Assembly: GCA_964058805.1 (NCBI GenBank)
Contig: CAXKVV010000764.1
Location: 1-31,868 of the forward strand
Source: Schoenoplectus triqueter
Taxonomy: Eukaryota > Streptophyta > Magnoliopsida > Poales > Cyperaceae
Length of the DNA stretch: 31,868 bases
Direction: 5' to 3'
Shown piece by piece: positions 1 to 11,509 of this stretch (its first letter is position 1; the number at the start of each line of letters is the position of its first letter). Below the pieces are notes generated by a model. The model saw nothing but the letters and a program-made list of their open reading frames with translations, had not been told where the DNA came from and made no database searches. The position numbers were made by a program, and so were the translations under genes.

Positions 1-828
1 AGTACTAGTCAAGCGCATACATGATGCAGTTGGATAATGAAACTCAAAAGTTATAAAATAAAAATTCTATTTCATTACCTTAATGTAAAATTAATCAAAC
101 ATAATAAGAGAGGCTATTAAAAAATAAGATCCGGTTGGGATAGACTTAAAGGGAGTTTAATGTAAAAGAGATAGTGAAGTTGGGACGGGATACATATCCT
201 CTGTAGTACTCCACATCATGGAGTGGGCGGCCCCAAAAATCTGGGTCATTCAGGGCAGCCAATCTGGGTCATTTGGGGCAGCCAATCTGGGTCATTCATA
301 TCTGATCACGGGCAGATATAAAGGGAAGGGAAGCTTCCGTGAGCAGGTGAAGTCATTGGGACTTGGGAGTGATTAAGAAGATGATGAATGCCTTTGATGC
401 ATTAATGTAATGCATTTGATTGTATGCTAGTTGCTCTAGGAAGAAAGACATTCGGTTTTCTAAAAGCTACTCCTTACTGAACTAGATATCAGATGCCATG
501 TTATATAACATATGAAACTCAAATGTATATTTCAATTTTTATTATGTTTCAAACTTTGGTTTAATATGTTTAATCTTACAAATAATTCTCATTATAGATG
601 GAACCACTTTGTCATCCTGGAATGAATAATTACTTTCAGTTTAATATATTAAACATATGGACATTTCTCAAAAGACCATGAACAAATATACCATCCTGAT
701 ATTCTGTTATTCTTCAGTGAGGTCTAGTTGACTGGAGCACGATCATTGCATCACTCATTCTAAATTCAAAAAGGAAAAATCAAGATGAACTGGAAATAAA
801 TTATCACGAAGCAATACAAAACTTTTAC
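1..828. other. Left edge: intron or downstream part of the TPR gene, no exon seen
   Basis: This stretch follows the splice donor of the TPR exon on the minus strand, so it should be intron 1 of that gene at least in part. I read both strands and found no continuation of the TPR domain. The remaining exons are probably outside the window. The only structured part is a short minisatellite at 238-297. Confidence 0.5.
238..297. repeat. 23-bp minisatellite, about 2.6 copies
   Basis: A 23-bp unit beginning AATCTGGGTCATT and ending GGGCAGCC occurs at 238-260 and 261-283, with a partial third copy at 284-297. The two full units differ at two positions. Confidence 0.85.
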
Positions 829-2001
829 CTTTGAACAATCAGCAATAGCCTTTTTATATTCACCGACCTCCTTATAAGATGAAGCCCGAGATGTCAACAC
901 CTCTGCAATTGCTTCTTGTTCACCCTGTTTTTCTAAAATAATCAAGGCCCAAGATAACCATTTAATTGCATCTGGATACTGTCCTTGTTTATAATTATCC
1001 ATCCCCTTTGCCTTGGCAGCTGCACCGGTTAGTCCAGCTGGAGGTGGGGGGAGACCCTCAATCTCAGTTGTCATACCACCAGCATCAGCTGCGGCAAATT
1101 CCGACCCAATATCCCAATCATTTATTTCATTTGTAGGAGGTGGCGGGGTAGGGGTTGCTTTTGAAGTGAAAAATATGTCCATGTCATTATTCAGCACAGA
1201 AGAAGATTTAGTAGTTGTTGTAGAAGAGGAAAAGGTATGTGCTTGTGGTGGCACAGTAAAAGCATCAGTACTGGTCGGGTTAGTGGACCCAAACAAATCA
1301 GGCTTGGCTGGATTGGCCGGAGCAGGAGTTGATTTCATTGCAGGTTTCTGACTTGACCTGAAACCTGCCAAAGACTCGAACGGATCCTTCTTCTGGCCCA
1401 TTGTAGGTGCAGATCCGAATGATCCAGTTGCAGATCTCATTGGCTGACTGGTGGTACCCATTGGATTGGGGTTGCTACCTCGAGGTTGATTGAAAGAGGC
1501 AAAATTCGACCCAGAATCAGTGGATTTAGGCAACGAATCTGATAGGCTGTTCATGGAAAAACTGCTTTTCTGAGCGGAACCCATAGATTTAAGCGGGGCA
1601 TTGGATCCTCGGCCAGAACCGGATCCGAGAGCAGAGGCAAACAGATCTTCAAACAAATTTGGGTTATTTTGAGGGATACCGATAGAGGAGGTGCTTGAGG
1701 GGGTGGAACTGGACCAGGTTTTCCCGAAGATATCACCCACCATGGAGGTGGGACCCGCAGCGGGAATGGAGGGGGGTTTGGAAGCTGGTTGGTGGGTCCA
1801 TCCGGGTCTCGCGGCGGGGCGAGCGGCTGGTTGGTGGGACCAAGAGGGTGCTGGGGAAGGGGCGGCCGATGGGTGGGAAGCAGAGGGATTGCCTCGGAGC
1901 GGCTGAGAGGAGGAGCGGGAGTTCGGCAGGCCAAAGTCGAAGGTATAGGAGTTCAAGTTGGTACCAGTGCTAGTGGAGGTGGAACGCCGGCCTCCGTTCA
2001 T
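829..2001 (-). CDS. TPR-domain protein, first coding exon (partial gene)
   Basis: The exon encodes 391 residues from the ATG at 2001 to a GT splice donor (AAAG|GTAAAAGT) at 829/828. The open frame continues about 20 codons into the intron, but those residues are hydrophobic and unlike TPR sequence, so I end the exon at the donor. Residues 1-320 are low-complexity and rich in Ser, Pro, Asn and Gly, with short acidic-aromatic motifs (DIFG, NLFEDLF, DPFESL, DLFG). From about residue 326 a tetratricopeptide region begins: one helix pair (AKAKGMDNYKQGQYPDAIKW) and the start of a second (SRASSYKEVGEYKKAIADCS). TPRs bind other proteins; the partner cannot be read here. DPF/DLF-type motifs are used by clathrin-adaptor ligands in other proteins, so an endocytic role is possible but inferred. 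The downstream exons are missing from the window. I am confident it is a gene and less so about function. Confidence 0.85.
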
Positions 2002-2230
2002 CGTTGGAGAGAATTCCGATCGCCGGCGAAAGAAAGAGAGAGAGAGAGAAAGATTTCGAGAAGAATTTACTTAGATATGAGCTGTCGATTGCTCTGATTG
2101 TCGGAGGAAGAAGGCGAGTAGTGGCGGTGCCTCCTAAGAACCCAGTGCGCATTCTCTGTCACGTGGGATCCACAGGCTCTGTCTCTTGGGCCCCACTTGG
2201 TTTTGGTTCCTCCTTTCGGTTATGTAAATT
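2002..2230 (-). promoter_or_regulatory. Promoter and leader of the TPR gene
   Basis: A GA-rich tract at about 2030-2052 lies just upstream of the start codon, as often seen in plant leaders. Further upstream are a perfect G-box core CACGTG (2160-2165) and a site II-type TGGGCC (2187-2192). No clear TATA box is visible, which fits a broadly expressed gene. Confidence 0.5.
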
Positions 2231-2275
2231 GTAAACGACGAATTATTGGGTTCTTGTTGGTTGGACTTTGCAAGT

Positions 2276-3383
2276 AGGGTGTTAAAACTTTCCCGATCGA
2301 ATCCGATTTGATTCAAGATATGAGAACGAATGAGTTAGGTATAGATTAATACTTTTGATCCAACCGATTGATCTGAATTCTGATCTGAATTAATATTTTT
2401 TTGTCCAATCTAACTTGATCTGTTGGTTTGTGTTTTTTTAATTTATTTTGCCATTTAATATTAATTAAAAAAATATATAAATTAGCAAAGAATCCATCTA
2501 TTGTACGGTTCCTTTTAATTTTAGAATATTCATATTATAATTAAATAATATATTTTACTTAAATATAATTAATGTCCAAATTAATAACAAAAACTCTTAT
2601 ATTTTTAAATAAATTTGATTTATTATTTAATAAAAGATGATGTATAAAATAGAATATTTTTTTCTTTTCTAATTAAAGTTGTATAATGTGTAGACTTCAT
2701 TTCTTACAATAAAATTTAATTAGAATTAATATTTATTTATTTAATATATAAATTATTATAAAATAATTATATTTCACATCAATTTCATTATAAAATATAT
2801 ATGTTAATTAGATATAATTTATATCTGAATCAACTAAAACCTTTTTAATTTTTAAATAATTAATTTATTATTTAACAAAATATAATATACAAACTATAAT
2901 AAAATTTATTTTATGAGTAAAGTTGTATAATATATTTTTTATAATAAAATATAATAATAGTTGATATTTAATTTATTTGATATATATAATTATTTAGATC
3001 TCCTATAAATGCATGATAAAAATAGCAAATAGAATGAAGAGAAAAAATGAGTTTGATTGGAATCTGAATTATTGTTTTTATAAAATCAATCAATCTTAAT
3101 TATAAATTGAATATGAATATTTCAGCCATTACACATCATCTAATAATATTAATGGACAAATCTAGTTCATACGCTGTTTATAAGTGTAGATATATACTAG
3201 TTAAGATTAATTATACTTTAATTAATATTTAATTACTTTAAAATATATAAAAAATAATTAATAAATACTAAATTATTGTACTTGAGTCGGGTAGGATCAA
3301 AATAATTTTGACCTAATTTTCAATGAATCGGATAAAAATAATAAAATAATAATACCCCGACCAATGAGATCCATTGGCACCCT
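2276..3383. mobile_element. Possible 1.1-kb AT-rich terminal-repeat element
   Basis: The stretch begins AGGGTGTTAA and ends TTGGCACCCT, which are imperfect inverted repeats. Just inside each end are pyrimidine/purine-rich sequences with CCGAT- or TCGGG-type words. The interior is almost pure A+T and has no coding potential. I do not see a convincing target-site duplication, so the boundaries are tentative. Confidence 0.35.
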
Positions 3384-3591
3384 AAAATACCGAAAATAAA
3401 TTGCAATGTATAACCACATTTTATTTTGCATTGATTTCATATAGCTTTAAAAAGTTCCTTACAATATAAATTAAAATATATTTTTATAAAAACTACTAAA
3501 TATAGGTCAGTTAAATTAAATTTCTTGTATGGATATCGCTATTTCTACTGGAGATTTGATTATTTAGCATTTTATTCTGGATAGACAAGAT

Positions 3592-3959
3592 GATGCTATG
3601 CATAGCACGGATTGTTTCCGTGCTATGGATCGGTTTTTTGTTATCAAAATATAAATGATCGATCTAACGATACAAAATAATTTTTCATATAAATATCTAA
3701 ATGTAGACTAAATTTTATATTTTTGTACTATTTTCTAAAAATAGTTAGAAAATCACTTATTTTGAATGACTCATAATAACTAAATAAAGTGATTTTTAAC
3801 TATTTTAAAAAAATAGTAAAATATTTAAAAAATATAAAATTTGTTCTACATCTAAATATTTATACGAAAATAATTTTGTACGATTGGATTGACCATTTAA
3901 ACTTTAAAAATGAAGAACTAATTCATAGCACAGAGACAATTTGTGTTATGCATAGCACC
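3592..3959. mobile_element. Foldback MITE with subterminal hairpins
   Basis: The whole 368 bp is one long inverted repeat. The left end reads GATGCTATGCATAGCAC and the right end, reverse-complemented, reads GGTGCTATGCATAACAC; the arms stay similar for about 170 bp to an AT-rich centre near 3780. Each end also carries its own hairpin. On the left, CATAGCACGGA pairs across a TTGTT loop with TCCGTGCTATG. On the right is the same structure with two wobble changes. No coding capacity. The target-site duplication is not clear. Confidence 0.8.
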
Positions 3960-5237
3960 ATAACTCAACTCTCAAATAATTCCTTTTTTACTTAAATAAA
4001 CTTCCAATTTTACTTTTATTATTTACTTAAATTTCTTGTCAAATTCAGATTAAAAAAAGATTCCAACATGAACTGGCCATACTCCTAACCTGATATACAT
4101 ATATGACCAAAACCATCTAGATTTGCGTGATGATTTGGGACTGAAATTTAATTTGAATCACGAAGAACTGAACAAATTAAATGACCCAATACACACATAC
4201 ACACGCGCACGGATGATGGCAGCAGCTCATCCAGACATGCATCCAGGTAAGTGGTCTCTATATTTGAATGGATGTATTACATTTTCAATTCTACGTACCG
4301 TACAGGGAACCTTCTATCCTTTGAAATATACAACGTTAATTGCAAATTCTGGTCCAAAGAATTTTAGACCGTCTCGTGTTAATTAACCACAGGTTTTAAA
4401 TTTATCACATTTTCGTTTGATGTTTCAAGCAGCGAATATAAGAACGAGATGGACCGACTTGAAGCAAATTGATGTGCATTTTTTTTTGAGTAAAATTGAT
4501 ATGCATTTAAGACTGCACACGTAAATTTAAGCTCTGTTTGTGCATGTCAATATGATTTAGAGTAAATTTATTCAAAAGTACAATTAGTTTTTTAACTGAC
4601 CTTCTTTTTGTCGTAATGCCAAATTTATTTGAAGTATGAGTTGACAAATGACAGGAGTATCGACCTGTTCAATTTTGTATCGGAAAATCATTTGTTCAAT
4701 TTTGTGTTGTAATCGCCAAAATGAGAGTAGTAGTATTGTAACGCCATAACAAATCTGAAAAGCAGGACAAATAGCTAACTGTCAACGGAAAGAAAAATGC
4801 GATTAAATTGCACAATTTGCAATTACCACACGTACATAAGTTTTTTTCTAAAGAATGGGCATTAATTTAAGCCCAATTTACTGCGATATATGTATAATTA
4901 GCTGAAAATCAATATAAAAAATTAAGGGACCACAAGGCGCTTTTTCGTCTATAGACGTATTATTGCAAATTTGAGGCTTCTAAGCTTTTATTAGTTTTTT
5001 ATTATTATCATTATTACCATTATTACTACCACTACCACGGTTAATTAATATTAGTAGTATATATTACTATATATTATCAATCTGATGATAATCATCATTC
5101 AGTATTATTTCTAGAAACGTCAACTAACTATTTACTTGTATGTAGACGATGACATAATTTCATTAAATATTTTTCCCCTTTTTTTAATTTCTAAAAGAAG
5201 GCAAATAATGTACTTTTCCCATTTCCAACTGTCATTT
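3960..5237. other. Intergenic, no gene seen
   Basis: AT-rich DNA with a short CA-rich run near 4190-4210 and a run of TTA/ATT/ACC triplets near 4990-5040. Short open frames here have no recognisable domain. I see nothing else. Confidence 0.6.
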
Positions 5238-5381
5238 TAATACCTATGCTAATGATATGCGTTTTCTTTTTGTTAGCCTCTTTCTAGAAACGGGGGGTAA
5301 ACGTAATATTTTAATACCTATGCTAATAATATCCTTTTGTTTGTTAGCCTGTTTCCAAAATGGGATAAATGTAATATTGAT
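5238..5381. repeat. Two-unit tandem repeat (~72 bp)
   Basis: Two diverged copies at 5238-5311 and 5312-5381 each begin TAATACCTATGCTAAT, contain TTTGTTAGCCT in the middle and end near GTAATATT. They lie just downstream of the first polygalacturonase gene's duplicated block. Confidence 0.75.
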
Positions 5382-6066
5382 TTCCTACAAGCATATCTCC
5401 CTCCTATTCTCTCTTTCCATAAGCTTGTCCTTTTCATACGTATCCACACAAATTTAGTGACTTTACAAAATGCAATGAAGATTTTTATGATTTCTCCCAA
5501 ATTTATTTTACTTAGAATCAGACAAAAATGATATATCATATGATCAGGCAAATGGGAATTTTATCAGAAAAAAAAATATTCTTTGCATTGGTCATAACGA
5601 TTAAAAAATTGACATTTCAATGCCAGTAAAATGGTTATCCAAAGTTATCGTTAATTTTGTAGTTACTAATATGTTGCAATTTTGTGCATATATTCTCTGT
5701 TTTTAAACCCTGCTTTTGTGTTTTGGGTGAGGCTGATTAACTTGGGCCCTTAGATTCAGCACTTATGATACAATTAAATAAAGATATATCTATAGACAGG
5801 CATAATGCAAAGGTGATGCACAGAAACAGTAATGAAAAAAAAAATGACTGCTCTGAATCTCAACAGTTCAAGTGCTATGAATTGATTTCCATGATCATCT
5901 GTTACAAGATTTTTCATGTACACTTAAAATGGAAAAGAAGCATTTCCCTAAATATTTGGGTCCTGCCAAAAGTTTTGATATAGATCGTGGATTATGTTAC
6001 ATTATAATAACACAGATACTTCATAATATAACTCAGTTCAGAAATGTGTGATTGCGTAGCATCAAA

Positions 6067-8108
6067 TTAATTGCTGCTGTCTGGTGGTGGAGCAGAGGAC
6101 GACGCATTGGAAGTAGTATTACTGCTGCTTCCTGCATGTGCTCCAAGGCATGGATCAGGATGTTGAGCACCCATGACAGAGCCAAGAACATTGGAGCAGA
6201 GTGAGCTTATTTTGGGAACGACAGTTTGCAAAGGCTGCAGGACAATGTCCTTTAGATTGACATTCTGGCATGGTGCCTTCTCACTGCAATCTAATTTCAC
6301 CGCAACTGGAGTGTTTGATGTTCCTTTGATGCGACAAAAGGTGATGTCGCGTAGCTTCACTTGAGATGGCTGCACATTTTCAAATCGACAAACTTATTCT
6401 TGAGCATTGAGACTAATTAACTAAGAAATTACGAACGAGATACGTACAAAACAATTTGAGTGCGTATATTGTTAATTTCTTTCCCTATATATTATCATGA
6501 TTGGTTGAATGTGCAATCATTTTAAATTCTCCAGCTGTTATTTTATTAACATATAAATAACTTTCTCGTAATTTTTTTATTTTGTGTTCTCTCTGTCTTT
6601 ACCTGATGGGTGCTGCACTTGCCATTGGGACAATATTTTTGGTCAATGATGATTGGGTTGGAGACATTGATCAAGGAAACATCTTCAAAAGTTATGTTAT
6701 AAGCCTCGCTCGGTGGTGCCCCAGGCCATGTCTTGATCCTTAGCCCGTTGGTTGCACCAGTAACAGAACAGTTCTTCACATGGATGTTTCCAACATTCGC
6801 TTCATTTTTGTATTTTCCCAAGCTTCCGATGCTGCCAATAAAATCAATACAATTATTAATTAATTAGCTTCATTGGCGTTACTAATGTTAAACATTATAC
6901 TTATGTACACATAGTGTGCCATGTGCCTAAGAAATGACTAATTTCCTCACCTGAAACCATGTCCAGGTCCACACTTGCAGCCTGTGATGGTGACATTGTA
7001 TGTGCCTGGGCCAATCGAAATACAATCATCGCCGGTGCCAATGTCCAGGTTGCTGAAGGTTATGTTGTTGGAGCCACTAACATGAACACCATCTGTGTTT
7101 TTGCTGTTACAAGGTGCCACGATTTTGAGATTTTCAAGAATAAGAGCTTGGCTGTGATGGAGAGCGATATGGAAGAATTTGCTGTTTTTGAATGTGAGGT
7201 TGTTGACTACTCCAGTGACACACCTCATGAAGCGCATGGACTGGATGCAAACATATAATATCATTGTTCAATGTGGATCAATGAAAATACATGCAAAACC
7301 TTTACAATGTAAAGAAAAAAGATACATATATATATATACTCACAATCGCCTTATTGCTGCAATCCTGTTTCCATGCCGACTGACCCTGACCATCAATGAC
7401 GCCGCCTCCTTCCACGACCAACTCATGGAGGGCATCAAACTCAATCCAAGCAGGGCCAGGGAATGCTTTGATATCTGGTGGAGCCACCAAAGTTCCTTTG
7501 ATTTCAAATGTTATATGTGAGCAAGGGCATGGTCCGCTGAACTTAACTGGACCGAGTTGATAGGTGCCTGGAGGTACCAGGAGAGTTGACCTGCCTTTGA
7601 ATGCGCACGCTGCTTGAAATGCATTTGTGAAGGCCTATGAAAATATGAAACTAAGTTTTGTTATATTTCTGTGTACTGATATCTACAGTTTCGGCATTAA
7701 ATATGATAAAACACAGTTTCTCTTGAATAGACAACACAGAAATCTGATTTTTTTTTTCCTTTTGAGATAAGTAGACAAGTATCCACTTTAATATTTTTAC
7801 ATAAAAAAAATCTTCCATGAAGATTTGAGACCCTGTTTAGAAAGCAATCAAGCACTTCTATTTTGAACGCTTTGCTTTATAAATTAAAACACAGATCAAA
7901 TTCTTAAACGGAAACAAACATTTACCTTGCTATTTGCATTTGCACTTGCACTAGTCGATGCAGAGTATTTGGTTACATCAAAGGTATTTGAGCCACTTGA
8001 GGCATTTGAGGCATTGGATACAGTGGGGGGTGGCGCGGCTTTATTATGAGCCATTGCCACGGCCAAGAAACTGATAAGAGCTATCTTAAACAGCATGGAA
8101 GAAGCCAT
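6067..8108 (-). CDS. Polygalacturonase (GH28, exo-type/pollen-like clade), copy 1
   Basis: GH28 enzymes hydrolyse alpha-1,4 galacturonan of pectin in the cell wall. Five exons on the minus strand: 7926-8108, 7344-7634, 6951-7240, 6603-6831 and 6067-6369. All borders are GT/AG and splicing gives 431 aa. Residues 1-20 are a signal peptide. The active site looks intact: NTDG (Asp208), GTGDDC (Asp229, Asp230), GHGFSIGSLG (His252) and RIKTW (Arg286, Lys288). The first motif reads SKNTDG rather than the usual SPNTDG. Two odd regions stand out. Residues 24-61 replace the usual GA-DG-TD stretch after FDVTKY with Ser/Ala/Asn-rich sequence. The C-terminal 22 or so residues after the last cysteine are a Ser/Asn/Pro tail. 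The motif style resembles pollen exo-polygalacturonases, so that subclass is inferred. It is a recent duplicate of the gene at 11510-13574. Confidence 0.93.
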
Positions 8109-8180
8109 CTTGGCGGTATCGATCTCTCATTCACAACCTACGTTCTACGACCATGATAGGAATCTATATATAAGAATTGG
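8086..8180 (-). promoter_or_regulatory. TATA box and upstream ATG of polygalacturonase copy 1
   Basis: A TATA box (TTATATATAG, 8164-8173) lies 56 bp upstream of the start codon, placing the expected transcription start near 8137. An ATG at 8130-8128 opens a 14-codon frame that overlaps the main start and stops at 8086. In copy 2 a 4-bp difference puts the same upstream ATG in frame with the protein. It lies only a few bases from the predicted cap site, so it may be skipped. Confidence 0.6.
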
Positions 8181-8388
8181 TTCACTTAGGAGAAAAACTT
8201 TCTGTGGACAAAATTAAATTGCATGCCCTGTAGATTGTATTAATATGGAAAATTTGAGTAACTAACACAGATTAATTAACCTATGGACAGACCGTTGAGT
8301 TCGGCAAAATCCTCTGAGAATTGCATGTATGGTACTTCCATTTTCTTAATTTGTTGTCGGCTTGAAATAATTGTCTACTTCTTTTAGA

Positions 8389-10967
8389 CAACAATGTGCG
8401 ACCATTTTTCACGCGCCTCACCGCCCTGAAAAAGAAACTGAGCGATGAATTGTGGAAGAATGACACAAAAATCATTCTAAGTGTGTATTGAGGTATATTT
8501 ATATGAATTTGAAATGCACATTTAAAAAGTTTTTTAGTGATTGTGGGGTCATTAAGATTCCAATGGGCGCAAGCCCCCATTGTTAATTACCCTAAGCTTT
8601 GAACCTGAGGAACCTCTGATTAAGAAAGAGAAAAAAAAAACAGAATAATTAAGCAATTTTAAGTGGTCGTTGTGAGTAAGGACAGAAATGATATGGGCTT
8701 TTCAAGGTAGTCTATACCTTGTGAATTGATTTTTATTTTTATTGATGAAATGATTTAGTTTTTATTTATTTATTTATTTATTATTTTAACTTATCTTATT
8801 TAAATTTATTTAGTCTTGAATATTGAGAGTTATTTTTATTTTAAATTAAGATTGGTTTAATACTACAATTGAATTTTTTTATTTGATAAGAAAAAATCTT
8901 TTATTTATTATTATTATTTTACTTATGTTTTTATTTATTTATTGATATCTAAATTTATTTAATTTTGAAGATTGAGAATTACTTTTTTATTTTTTTTATT
9001 TTGATCTTTATTTTAGGTGAATGTTGATTTAGTTTTGAAATTGAATTTATCTTTAATTGGTAAAAATAAAAATCATAAAGTCTTTTTTACTTTTTTATTT
9101 AATTTTGAATAAGAGTTTTATTTTTTTATTTTTTTATTCATTATATATTTAATTTTGTTTATTTTTTTATTTTTGTACTTTTGTATTTTTTTATTTAGAA
9201 TTATTTAATTTAGAATTTTATTTAATGAATAAAAATTATATTTATTTATTTGTAGAAAACTGTTATCTTATTATTTTTTATGTTATTTCTTTTTATTATA
9301 TATTTTCAATGAATACATTACTTTTATTTTATTTTATTATGATTGTTATTCTAATTATTATATATCTTGAAATAATTATTCTTTAATGAAAATGATTTAT
9401 CATGAAACTTTTTATTTATTTATTTTCTTAAGATCTATTTATAAAGAAATTTTATTATAATTTTACTTATACTTATTATCAAAATATTTATGATTTTAAA
9501 ATATTTTTTTATAGAATGAATCATAATATTTTTCTGATTTTTAACAGTAAAGAAAATATAATCAGGTAGTGATCTTTTTAGATTTTTTGAGAAAAATATA
9601 TTAGTAACATACTAATTTTATTTGACAAAAATATCAGTGACAATATTATGAATAAATTTTATTTTGAACGTTTTTTAATTTGAACCCTCTAAAATATTAT
9701 TTCGGATGAAATTTCAACAACGGACAAATCTAAAAACTAACGAAGACTTTCACAGATAATACTGTTGTTTTGATTTTTTAAAGTGAAATGAGTTAATAAC
9801 ATACTAATTTTATTGCGTTCTCTCATAATCTCAATTTGGAACATTTTTAGGTCATTTAATATAATTTTTATTTGGCATAACTTGGGATTTAGGCCTATTT
9901 TTGGGAATCTATATTTTCCTTCTGGTTTGGAAATTTTTTATTTTTGCAGAAGTTTTAATATAAATATTTTTTATTTTGAAATTAATATATTTGTAGGGTT
10001 GATCTGATTATTTTCTAGGATTTATTACATAATTCTGTGATTAGACTTGGTATTTGCATAAATTAAGTTGAATTTTAGACGGACAATAAAAATAGAGTTG
10101 AGGCTTACATTGAAATGTATATATTCTCAAGATCTGACAAACATTTTCAGAATCTTTTTAGGGATTAATATGAAACTGAGAGTTTTACGCATGGAACCAA
10201 AGCAGCTAACAATAACATTAACACGAACATTGGAAAGAGCGCAACAGACGAAAATTCACTGGAGAACGAAAGCCTTTATGGCTCATATTGCAGTATACAG
10301 AGTTAGAGATTAGAGAGTGGTTAAAACATTGTAAATGATGAGTTTGAGTTTGCACGCCATTTTTGCAGCATATCTAGTAGATATAGTATTTTTCTGTGTA
10401 TTATAAAATTGATTTTATATGTGTGCCGTGCTAACTGATTTGTTATTTACAAATACTGGGCCTACTCTCTGTACATCAATGTGACAATTTCAGTTGATTA
10501 TGTTTAGTTACATGTTATGTATGTGTTAGTTGTAATGCTTGACTGATAAATATTTTCTATTTCAAGCTAGAAAATTTTTGTCCCCATGGCAATACTTGCC
10601 TTTGCTACATTAGCACCAGTTAACTGGACAAATTATACTCTACACAACTCAGGGCTGATAAGATGTCAAATTCTAACAGTCATGTATTAAGTTGAACTAT
10701 CGGTTTCCCAAATATATATATATATTTTTGTGGCTTAATAGCAAATTGTTTTCATTTTTTTCACTTTTTGATTTCTGATGTTCTAATTGCTCTATAAATA
10801 GTTTCTTTCTTATTCTCAAATTAAAAAATGCCTACTTTTATTTGGTGACTTTAAATTTTCAAAACGCATTTCTTTGAGGTAAAAAGGGAATTATTCCTCA
10901 ACTGGGAAAAGTTTTTTTTTCCGTCATTTTGCATAGATCTACTACTCAAAATACTGTCATTATCGTC
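8389..10967. other. AT/T-rich spacer between the polygalacturonase copies
   Basis: From about 8730 to 9560 the plus strand is dominated by TTTA/TTTT words with few G or C bases and no usable frame. 9560-10960 is AT-rich with short open frames that show no known domain. I see no terminal repeats or retrotransposon motifs in it. Confidence 0.6.
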
Positions 10968-11509
10968 ATATTATATGAGCAGGCCAGTGAAATTTATCAG
11001 AAAAAAAGGAAATAATATTTTTTTTGTACTGGATAGACCAATTAATAAATGACTTTGCAATGTGTCGGCAAAAATGGTCATCCAAAGTTATCGTTAATTT
11101 TGTAGTTACTAATATGTTACAATTTTGGGCATATTTTGTCTCTTTGTGTGCCCTGCTTTTGTGTCTCGGGTGAGGCTAACTTGCGCCCTTAGATTCAGCA
11201 CTTATGGTACAATTATTTAAAAATAAATCTATAGACAGACATCAGCGCAAAGATGATGCACAGAAACTGTAATGAAAAACAAAACAAATTCAGCTCTGAA
11301 TCTCAACAGTTCAAGTGCTATGAATTGATTTCCATGATCATCTGTTACAAGATTTTTCATGTACACTTAAAATGGAAAAGAAGCATTTCCCTAAATATTT
11401 GGGTCCTGCCAAAAGTTTTGATATAGATCGTGGATTATGTTACATCATAATAACACAGATACTTCATAATATAACTCAGTTCAGAAATGTGTGATTGTGT
11501 AGCATCATA

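Larger units (their letters stand above)
5528..8388. repeat. Duplicated block, copy 1 (polygalacturonase gene and flanks)
   Basis: From about 5528 to 8388 the sequence matches about 10968 to 13842 collinearly, including the 3' flank, all exons and introns, and roughly 280 bp upstream of the start codon. The offset is 5443 bp at the stop codon and 5466 bp at the start codon. Similarity fades at both ends, so the limits are approximate. This is a direct tandem duplication of one gene. Confidence 0.85.

Noticed and set aside
1013..1351. Long plus-strand open frame opposite the TPR exon
   Set aside because: It is antisense to a well-supported exon and its composition mirrors the low-complexity arm; no independent start context or domain.
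6959..7258. Plus-strand frames opposite the polygalacturonase exons
   Set aside because: They are antisense to conserved catalytic exons and appear in both copies only because the exons are duplicated.
8730..9560. Retrotransposon remnant between the polygalacturonase copies
   Set aside because: Only T-rich low complexity is seen; no terminal repeats, primer-binding site or polyprotein motifs.
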